The notes under the pieces: model-generated | Seen by the model: only the letters and a program-made list of their open reading frames with translations | Told to the model about the DNA's origin: nothing | Databases searched by the model: none | Part shown: positions 58,191 through 64,000 of the stretch, in pieces | Layout of the letters: each line of letters starts with the position of its first letter | Position numbering within the stretch: position 1 is the first letter of the stretch | From: Paenibacillus puerhi | Lineage (GTDB): Bacteria; Bacillota; Bacilli; Paenibacillales; NBRC-103111 | Length of the DNA stretch: 64,000 nt | Assembly: GCF_009846885.1 (NCBI RefSeq) | Contig: NZ_WUWM01000009.1 | Location: 1 to 64,000 of the forward strand | Direction: 5' to 3' | Program-made: the position numbers and the translations under genes

Positions 58191-58703
58191 ATGTCATCTC
58201 GCAAGTGGGAACGCATGGTACGCAAAAATTCCAAAGATGCTGCACGTCGCAATAAGAGCGGAAGTACGAGCACGGCAGTGAAATCCTCTGACGGTTCGGT
58301 TACCTTCAAAGGGAGAAGCTGGCTGTTTCCGCTATTATTGATCATGATCGGCATATTTTGCTTTGTCGTGTTTAGTCAGATGCCGGGTCAGGAATCCATG
58401 TATTGGGTGACGGGTTCAAGCTATATCGTGCTTGCCTTGTTGATGTACTGGGCAAGAAGGCCGCTGCTTAAAGTGGGAAAAACTTCGCTGACTTCCCGAA
58501 GATTTGGCGGTGACCGGGTCATGGAAGCTTCGAATGTCCAGGAGATCGCGGTAACCAAGGATACGATTATCATTACGCTGAAGCCAAAGGGGAACCGCTG
58601 GGCCTACTCCAAAACATTCCATCGGATGCCTATCGAGGCGATGTCAGAGAAGCTTACCGAGTTTGCAGCCAAAAACAACGTTCAGCTCAAGCATAGCTTA
58701 TAA
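58191..58703 (+). CDS. Conserved membrane protein, unknown
   Basis: A 170-residue protein. N-terminal 40 residues are basic and polar (SSRKWERMVRKNSKDAARR); two membrane spans lie at about 44-63 and 74-90 with a short loop; the C-terminal 80 residues form a beta-rich cytoplasmic domain (VGKTSLTSRRFGGDRVMEA, DTIIITLKPKGNRW) reminiscent of PH-like or YdbT-type domains, but I cannot name it. It follows the aldo/keto reductase by 23 bases. Confidence 0.65.
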   Translation: MSSRKWERMVRKNSKDAARRNKSGSTSTAVKSSDGSVTFKGRSWLFPLLLIMIGIFCFVVFSQMPGQESMYWVTGSSYIVLALLMYWARRPLLKVGKTSLTSRRFGGDRVMEASNVQEIAVTKDTIIITLKPKGNRWAYSKTFHRMPIEAMSEKLTEFAAKNNVQLKHSL

Positions 58704-58748
58704 AGGCTGAAGCCTAGAAAGAAATTACGGGAGAAAGAGGATTGGACG

Positions 58749-59540
58749 ATGACGATCAAGGCGGTTTTATTTGATTTGGATGATACACTACTGTGGGACG
58801 ACCGCAGCGTAAAGGAAGCTTTCGAGGCGACTTGTGCAGAAGCTTCCCGGCATTATAATATCGATCCGGCACGTCTGGAAGAAGAAGTACGCCGAGAAGC
58901 GAGAGCTTTGTACGAGACGTTTGATACGTTTCCGTTTACCAAGATGATAGGGATCAACCCGTTTGAAGGTCTGTGGGCTAATTTTACTCAGGGGCATCAG
59001 GAAGAATTCCGCAAGCTGCAGGCTCTCGCACCTGGCTATCGGAAGGAATCATGGACTCGCGGGCTGAAGGCTCTCGGTATCGACGATGTAGAGCTGGGCG
59101 CCAAGCTGGCTGAGCTATTTCCTGCCGAGCGCAGAAAGCGTCCGATTGTTTATGAAGAAACGTTCGAGGTGCTAGACCAGCTTAAAGAAAAGTACAAGCT
59201 GCTGTTGCTGACTAACGGCTCGCCGGACTTGCAGAAGGAAAAGCTCGCCGGTGTCGCTCAGCTTGCTCCCTATTTCGACCATATCATCATATCGGGTGAA
59301 TTCGGCGAAGGAAAGCCTGCTGCGTCCATCTTCCATCACGCGATGGAGCTGCTCCAAATCAAGCCCGAAGAGGGCGTCATGATTGGGGACAAGCTGACCA
59401 CGGATATTATGGGTTCGAATACGGTTGGCATGCGCAACATGTGGATTAACCGCCATGAGCTTGAGTTGACCGGCGATAACCTTCCGGTCCACGAGATCCG
59501 TTCGCTCCGCGACATCGAGCCGATTCTTGCTGCACTGTAA
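58749..59540 (+). CDS. HAD-superfamily hydrolase (YsaA-like)
   Basis: A 263-residue HAD phosphatase. Motif I FDLDDTLLWDD (both Asp present), motif II LLLTNGSPD, motif III Lys in GEGKPAASIF, motif IV IGDKLTTDIMGSN. A helical cap lies between motifs I and II. The N-terminal motif with D-L-D-D-T-L is typical of small-molecule phosphatases such as those acting on nucleotides or sugar phosphates. Monocistronic, with terminator. Confidence 0.85.
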   Translation: MTIKAVLFDLDDTLLWDDRSVKEAFEATCAEASRHYNIDPARLEEEVRREARALYETFDTFPFTKMIGINPFEGLWANFTQGHQEEFRKLQALAPGYRKESWTRGLKALGIDDVELGAKLAELFPAERRKRPIVYEETFEVLDQLKEKYKLLLLTNGSPDLQKEKLAGVAQLAPYFDHIIISGEFGEGKPAASIFHHAMELLQIKPEEGVMIGDKLTTDIMGSNTVGMRNMWINRHELELTGDNLPVHEIRSLRDIEPILAAL

Positions 59541-59552
59541 GAACTCATCATC

Positions 59553-59585
59553 GCGACACCCTTCCCAGGAGGGTGTCGCTTTTCT
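59553..59585 (+). terminator. Terminator of the HAD gene
   Basis: GCGACACCCT and AGGGTGTCGC form a perfect ten-base stem followed by TTTT. Confidence 0.9.
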
Positions 59586-59707
59586 GTGAGCGGCTTGATT
59601 GGGGCTGCTCGCTATGTACCTTCCTACAGCAAGTAAGCTTTCACACAAACACATCAAAAAGAGCCTGGTATGAAGCTGCAGGCTCTCGGCTCGTACGGGT
59701 TTTATGT

Positions 59708-60250
59708 CTAGGCTTTCTGAAAGGTTGCATCCTCGAACGGGTGGGCAATCCAGCCTTCCGTTTCAATAAACAACCGTACTGCTACGATTTGACGATTGTC
59801 CATCAGAGTGAAGAAGTGAGGCTTATGTTCCGGTACGGAGATGACATCGCCGGCTTCAAGCTCAACGTCGAAATAACCGACATCATCTGTTCCCTTAATG
59901 ATAAAAATACCGCGGCCAGCCGTAATAGCGCGGACCTCGTCTTCGGTATGAGTATGGACCTGCTCGAATTTTTTAAGCAGTTCATCGAGGTTCGGAGTGG
60001 CATCGGACAGGGCGATCAAATCCCATGTCTGGTATCCGCGGCGAGCGGCCAGATCGCGGATTTCCGCATCGAAGGTGGAAAGGATTTGGGCTTTTTCCTC
60101 ATCGTTCAGGACGAATTTTTCTTGAAGCTCAGGTGCCAGCTTGCTTGGATTCCAATGCTCGTAAAGCACTTCTTGCTTGTCTAGGAAGGCGCGGACGTTT
60201 TCTTCGCCCTGGATGCGTTCATTTGTGTTGCGAATGCGGATTTCTGCCAT
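59708..60250 (-). CDS. mtnD: Acireductone dioxygenase (methionine salvage)
   Basis: A 180-residue cupin enzyme of the methionine salvage pathway. Metal ligands are seen in VHTHTEDEVR (two His and Glu) and EHKPHFF (His). Iron or nickel in this site decides between the keto-acid (pathway) and the CO-forming reaction. ATG 60250 follows AGAGGGAT. It is alone here; the other mtn genes are not in the window. It is transcribed away from metH, so the two methionine genes may share a control region. Confidence 0.85.
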   Translation of the reverse strand: MAEIRIRNTNERIQGEENVRAFLDKQEVLYEHWNPSKLAPELQEKFVLNDEEKAQILSTFDAEIRDLAARRGYQTWDLIALSDATPNLDELLKKFEQVHTHTEDEVRAITAGRGIFIIKGTDDVGYFDVELEAGDVISVPEHKPHFFTLMDNRQIVAVRLFIETEGWIAHPFEDATFQKA

Positions 60251-60531
60251 GGGTCATCCCTCTTTCTCATGTGTGATTACTCCTATAACGTATTATAGTA
60301 AAAGCTGGCTCATCTGTCGATGTTGAATGCAGACAAATCCGATAGGATTCATAAAAAATCTATGGTTTAGGTCGAACCTTCTTTTCTTCATGTCATGTTT
60401 CTGCTACACTAAAGGTTAACATAGAAGCACGCATAGGGTTCGTTCCCTCTTGTGGAGAGAACGACTTCGCCGGGGAGACATATAAAGGGTTACCGACGAA
60501 GCGGCAGGGGAGAAAGGGGCAGGCTGGAATA
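60251..60531. other. Divergent intergenic and structured metH leader
   Basis: Between mtnD and metH. From about 60440 two potential hairpins occur: CGTTCCCTCT/AGAGAACG and CTTCGCCGG/CCGACGAAG. I compared them with S-box (SAM) and cobalamin riboswitch motifs and saw neither core. A weak -10 (TACACT) lies near 60405. Nature of the leader unknown. Confidence 0.4.
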
Positions 60532-63500
60532 ATGGTAAAATTGAGCCTTGAAGAGCAGCTTAAACGTAAAATTATGATTTTGGACGGCGCCATGGGCACG
60601 ATGATTCAGCAAGAGGATCTTACGGAGGACGATTTCGGCGGCGAAGAGCTGGACGGCTGTAATGAGATGCTGGTGCTTACCCGGCCCGATGTTATACAAC
60701 GTATCCATGAGCAATATTTCGAGGCTGGCGCCGATATGGTGGAAACGAACACCTTCGGAGCTACCAGCGTTGTATTAGCCGAGTACGATATTCAGGATAA
60801 AGCTAGAGAAATTAACCTGGTAGCGGCCAAACTGGCTATCGCTGCGGCTGAAAAATACAGTACGCCCGAATGGCCTCGCTACGTTATAGGGGCAATGGGT
60901 CCTACGACCAAGACGCTTTCCGTAACGGGCGGCGTGACCTTCGAAGAGCTTATCGACAGCTATTATGAGCAGGCGTTAGCGTTGATTGAAGCGGGCGTAG
61001 ATGCCCTACTGCTCGAAACGTCCCAGGATACGTTGAACGTCAAAGCTGGGAGTATCGGGATTAAGAAGGCTTATGAAGAGAGCGGACAGAAGCTGCCGCT
61101 GATGATTTCAGGTACGATCGAGCCTATGGGGACAACTCTGGCCGGACAAAATATCGAGTCATTCTTCATCTCCCTGGAGCATTTGGAGCCGATCTCCATC
61201 GGTCTGAACTGTGCGACAGGTCCGGAATTCATGCGCGACCATATCCGTACTTTGTCCGAGATCGCAGGTACTGCGGTCAGCTGTTATCCGAACGCCGGCT
61301 TGCCGGATGAGAACGGTCAATATCATGAATCGCCGGAATCTCTCGCGAAGAAAATTGCCGGGTTTGCCGAGCAAGGCTGGTTGAATATCGCCGGCGGATG
61401 CTGCGGCACGACGCCGGCTCATATTCGCGAGCTGGCCGAGGTTCTGAAGGCCTATAAGCCGCGGGAGCAGAAAGGCACGCATCCGGCAGCTGTATCCGGA
61501 ATCGAGACCGTGTATCTGGAGGATTCCAACCGGCCGATCATGGTCGGGGAGCGGACGAATATTTCGGGATCCCGAAAGTTCAAGAGGCTGATCAAGGAAG
61601 GGAAATTCGAGGAAGGCTCCGAAATCGCAAGAGCGCAGGTGAAAAACGGCGCACAGGTCATCGATATCAACCTGCAGGATACGGATATTGATGAAGCCTA
61701 TGCGATGGAAAACTTTCTGAGCTTTGTTTCCAAAAAGGTCAAGGCGCCCCTCATGATCGACTCTACCTATGACCATATTATTGAGCTTGGATTGAAATTC
61801 TCCCAGGGGAAAGCCATTATCAACTCGATCAACCTGGAGGACGGGGAGACCAAGTTCGAGGGCATTGTTCCGCTTATTCATAAATACGGCGCAGCCGTTG
61901 TTATGATCCTGATCGACGAGCGCGGACAAGCGGTTACGCGCCAAGCCAAGCTTGAAGTGGCGGATCGCGCTTTCGATTTGCTTACGAATAAATACGGGCT
62001 TAAGCCGCATGATATCATATTCGATCCGAACATGTTCCCGGTAGGCTCGGGGGACCCGCAGTATATCGGTTCCGCCGTCGAGACGATCGAAGGGATCAAG
62101 CTGATCAAGGAAAAGTACCCGGAGTGCAAGACGATACTAGGCCTCAGCAATATTTCCTTCGGTCTGCCTGATGCGGGCCGCGAGGTTCTGAACGCTGTCT
62201 ACCTGTATCATTGCACCAAGGCGGGGCTTGACTATGCGATCGTGAACACCGAGAAGCTCGAGCGTTATGCTTCCATTCCGGAAGAAGAGCGGAGACTGGC
62301 GGAAGATCTGATCTACAACACGAATGATCAGACGCTGGCCGACTTCGTCGCGCACTTCCGAACGAAAAAAGTCGAGAAAAAAGAGAAAATATCCAACCTG
62401 TCTCTGGAGGAACGTCTGGCGTCTTATGTCGTCGAGGGTACGAAGGACGGGCTGCTCCCCGATCTCGAGGAAGCGCTGAAGACCTACGCGCCGCTGGCTG
62501 TTATCAACGGGCCTTTGATGAAGGGGATGGAGGAAGTCGGACGGCTGTTCAACAACAATGAACTGATCGTCGCCGAGGTTCTCCAAAGCGCCGAGGTCAT
62601 GAAAGCTTCGGTAGCGTATCTGGAGCAGTTCATGGAGAAGTCGGAGAGTGCGGTTAAAGGGAAAATTATCCTGGCAACCGTCAAAGGCGACGTCCATGAT
62701 ATCGGGAAAAACCTGGTCGAAATTATACTGTCCAACAACGGCTACAAGATTATCAATCTGGGGATCAAGGTGCCGCCTGAGCAGCTGATCGAGGCCTACC
62801 GCAAGGAGAAGCCGGATGCTATCGGCTTGTCGGGCTTGCTGGTCAAATCTGCGCAGCAGATGGTCATCACAGCACAGGACCTGAAGTCGGCAGGCATCGA
62901 CGTACCGATTATGGTCGGTGGCGCCGCCTTGACGCGTAAGTTCACCAAGACCCGGATCGCTCCTGAATACGACGGCGTTGTGCTCTATGCGAAGGATGCG
63001 ATGGACGGCCTGGATATCGCCAATAAGCTGAGTGATCCGGAGCATCGCCAGCAGCTTATCCGTGAGCTTCGCGAGAGCATGGAGTCCGATGTGAAGGAAG
63101 CTGGGCGTAAGGAAGAATCGATGCCGGTCTTGACTCGCGTTCGGAATTCCAACGTCGACAGAACGCTTCCGGTACAGGTGCCGCCCGATCTGGAGCGCGT
63201 GGTACTGCGTGATTTCCCGATCAGCCATCTCATTCCCTACGTCAACATGCAGATGCTTCTCGGACATCACCTTGGTCTCAAGGGCAAGATCAATCAGCTC
63301 CTCGCCGAGAAAGATCCTAAGGCGATGCAGTTGAAGGATACCGTCGACGGCATCCTGGCTGAGGCTCAATCGCAGGGCATTATTAAGGCTCATGGCATGT
63401 ACCAGTTTTTCCCTGCACAATCCGACGGCAATGATGTGCTGGTATACGATCCGAAGGACCAGACCCGGGTGCTGCAGAAGTTCACTTTCCCGCGCCAGGA

Positions 63501-63966
63501 GAAAGAGCCATACCTCTGCTTGGCCGATTATTTGAAGTCGGTGGACAGCGGAGAGATGGACTATGTAGGCTTCCTGGTCGTCACCGCAGGTCACGGCGTA
63601 AGCGATCTGGCCGCTGAATGGAGGGATAAGGGAGATTACCTTCGTTCCCACGCCATGCAGGCCTCGGCACTCGAGCTTGCGGAAGGACTGGCCGAACGCG
63701 TACACCAATTAATGCGGGACAAGTGGGGATTCCCCGATCCGGCGGAGATGACGATGCAGGAACGGTTCGGAGCCAAGTACCGGGGGCAGCGGTTCTCGTT
63801 CGGTTATCCGGCTTGTCCGAATCTGGAAGATCAGCAGCAGCTGTTCGCTTTGTTGAATCCGGCGGATATCGGCGTAGAGTTGACAGAGGGCTGCATGATG
63901 GAGCCCGAGGCGTCCGTTTCGGCGATTGTCTTCGCTCACCCGCAAGCCAGGTATTTTAACGTATAG
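60532..63966 (+). CDS. metH: Cobalamin-dependent methionine synthase
   Basis: A 1144-residue, complete enzyme that transfers a methyl group from methyl-tetrahydrofolate to homocysteine through B12. Homocysteine domain (residues 1-310) with zinc Cys in LNCATGP and GGCCGTTPAH; pterin domain (about 330-600) with VGERTNISGSRKF and GQAVTRQAKLEVADRAF; B12 domain with the helical cap and DVHDIGKN (His about 723); AdoMet reactivation domain at the end (RFSFGYPACPNLEDQ). Starts at ATG 60532. No terminator is seen before the window ends. Confidence 0.95.
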   Translation: MVKLSLEEQLKRKIMILDGAMGTMIQQEDLTEDDFGGEELDGCNEMLVLTRPDVIQRIHEQYFEAGADMVETNTFGATSVVLAEYDIQDKAREINLVAAKLAIAAAEKYSTPEWPRYVIGAMGPTTKTLSVTGGVTFEELIDSYYEQALALIEAGVDALLLETSQDTLNVKAGSIGIKKAYEESGQKLPLMISGTIEPMGTTLAGQNIESFFISLEHLEPISIGLNCATGPEFMRDHIRTLSEIAGTAVSCYPNAGLPDENGQYHESPESLAKKIAGFAEQGWLNIAGGCCGTTPAHIRELAEVLKAYKPREQKGTHPAAVSGIETVYLEDSNRPIMVGERTNISGSRKFKRLIKEGKFEEGSEIARAQVKNGAQVIDINLQDTDIDEAYAMENFLSFVSKKVKAPLMIDSTYDHIIELGLKFSQGKAIINSINLEDGETKFEGIVPLIHKYGAAVVMILIDERGQAVTRQAKLEVADRAFDLLTNKYGLKPHDIIFDPNMFPVGSGDPQYIGSAVETIEGIKLIKEKYPECKTILGLSNISFGLPDAGREVLNAVYLYHCTKAGLDYAIVNTEKLERYASIPEEERRLAEDLIYNTNDQTLADFVAHFRTKKVEKKEKISNLSLEERLASYVVEGTKDGLLPDLEEALKTYAPLAVINGPLMKGMEEVGRLFNNNELIVAEVLQSAEVMKASVAYLEQFMEKSESAVKGKIILATVKGDVHDIGKNLVEIILSNNGYKIINLGIKVPPEQLIEAYRKEKPDAIGLSGLLVKSAQQMVITAQDLKSAGIDVPIMVGGAALTRKFTKTRIAPEYDGVVLYAKDAMDGLDIANKLSDPEHRQQLIRELRESMESDVKEAGRKEESMPVLTRVRNSNVDRTLPVQVPPDLERVVLRDFPISHLIPYVNMQMLLGHHLGLKGKINQLLAEKDPKAMQLKDTVDGILAEAQSQGIIKAHGMYQFFPAQSDGNDVLVYDPKDQTRVLQKFTFPRQEKEPYLCLADYLKSVDSGEMDYVGFLVVTAGHGVSDLAAEWRDKGDYLRSHAMQASALELAEGLAERVHQLMRDKWGFPDPAEMTMQERFGAKYRGQRFSFGYPACPNLEDQQQLFALLNPADIGVELTEGCMMEPEASVSAIVFAHPQARYFNV

Positions 63967-64000
63967 GAAATTCGGGTTATACTAGGGAGAGTGGGGCCGG

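Noticed and set aside
60251-60531. SAM or cobalamin riboswitch upstream of metH
   Set aside because: Neither the S-box core nor the B12 box is recognisable; only unrelated hairpins are seen.
62137-63708. 523-codon open frame on the minus strand
   Set aside because: Antisense shadow of metH; the plus-strand protein is complete and recognisable.

Overview
The window reads as chromosome from a moderately GC-rich, spore-forming Gram-positive bacterium, most likely Paenibacillus or another Paenibacillaceae. This rests on gene content and order: cotE, an amidoligase-like gene, mutS, a C-terminal processing protease, mutL, a methyltransferase, miaA and hfq; then spoVK, hflX, ynbB, glnR, glnA, lexA, a yneA-like gene and ynzC. 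This is close to the Bacillus subtilis order. Most genes have strong AGGAGG-type ribosome sites, several start with TTG or GTG, and hairpin plus T-run terminators are common.

Layout. 0-4 kb (minus strand): a 27-residue peptide ORF, a DinB-type protein, a secreted GH18 enzyme with six N-terminal repeats, and two small proteins. 4-11.4 kb: the wreck of a nickel/peptide-type ABC operon on the minus strand beside an intact operon of the same kind on the plus strand. 11.7-18 kb: DUF309 protein, beta carbonic anhydrase, an A-type Fe-S family protein, M32 carboxypeptidase and an SsuABC/TauABC-like ABC operon. 18-21 kb: a siderophore-binding lipoprotein under a near-consensus Fur box, and a TetR regulator with an FUSC/ArAE-like membrane protein. 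21-36.5 kb: the conserved spore-coat, mismatch-repair and tRNA-modification block, then a class A PBP with a very repetitive tail, a cyclophilin lipoprotein, an esterase and a YdcF-like protein.

37.2-49.1 kb is the most unusual part. tatA is intact at 37.2 kb, but the only tatC sequence I find is a frameshifted 3' remnant at 48.9-49.07 kb followed by its terminator. The roughly 11.4 kb between them looks like accessory DNA that split a tatA-tatC pair. It carries a DUF4097 remnant, a BlaI/BlaR1 pair, a TetR gene next to a broken MFS efflux gene, fragments of large serine recombinases, and an apparent operon of alkaline phosphatase, a lipoprotein, a MacB/LolD-like ATPase and permease with a His/Asp/Glu-rich loop, and a TlpA-like thioredoxin. 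I suggest, as inference only, that the last set handles metal (perhaps zinc) or folding for extracytoplasmic enzymes.

49.2-64 kb is again conserved housekeeping: HAD hydrolase, spoVK-hflX-ynbB, glnR-glnA, the divergent lexA/yneA pair with three LexA boxes, ynzC, an aldo/keto reductase, a membrane protein, a second HAD hydrolase, acireductone dioxygenase and a complete cobalamin-dependent methionine synthase. I saw no rRNA, tRNA, CRISPR array or intact prophage. All family calls come from reading motifs by eye; no database search was run.
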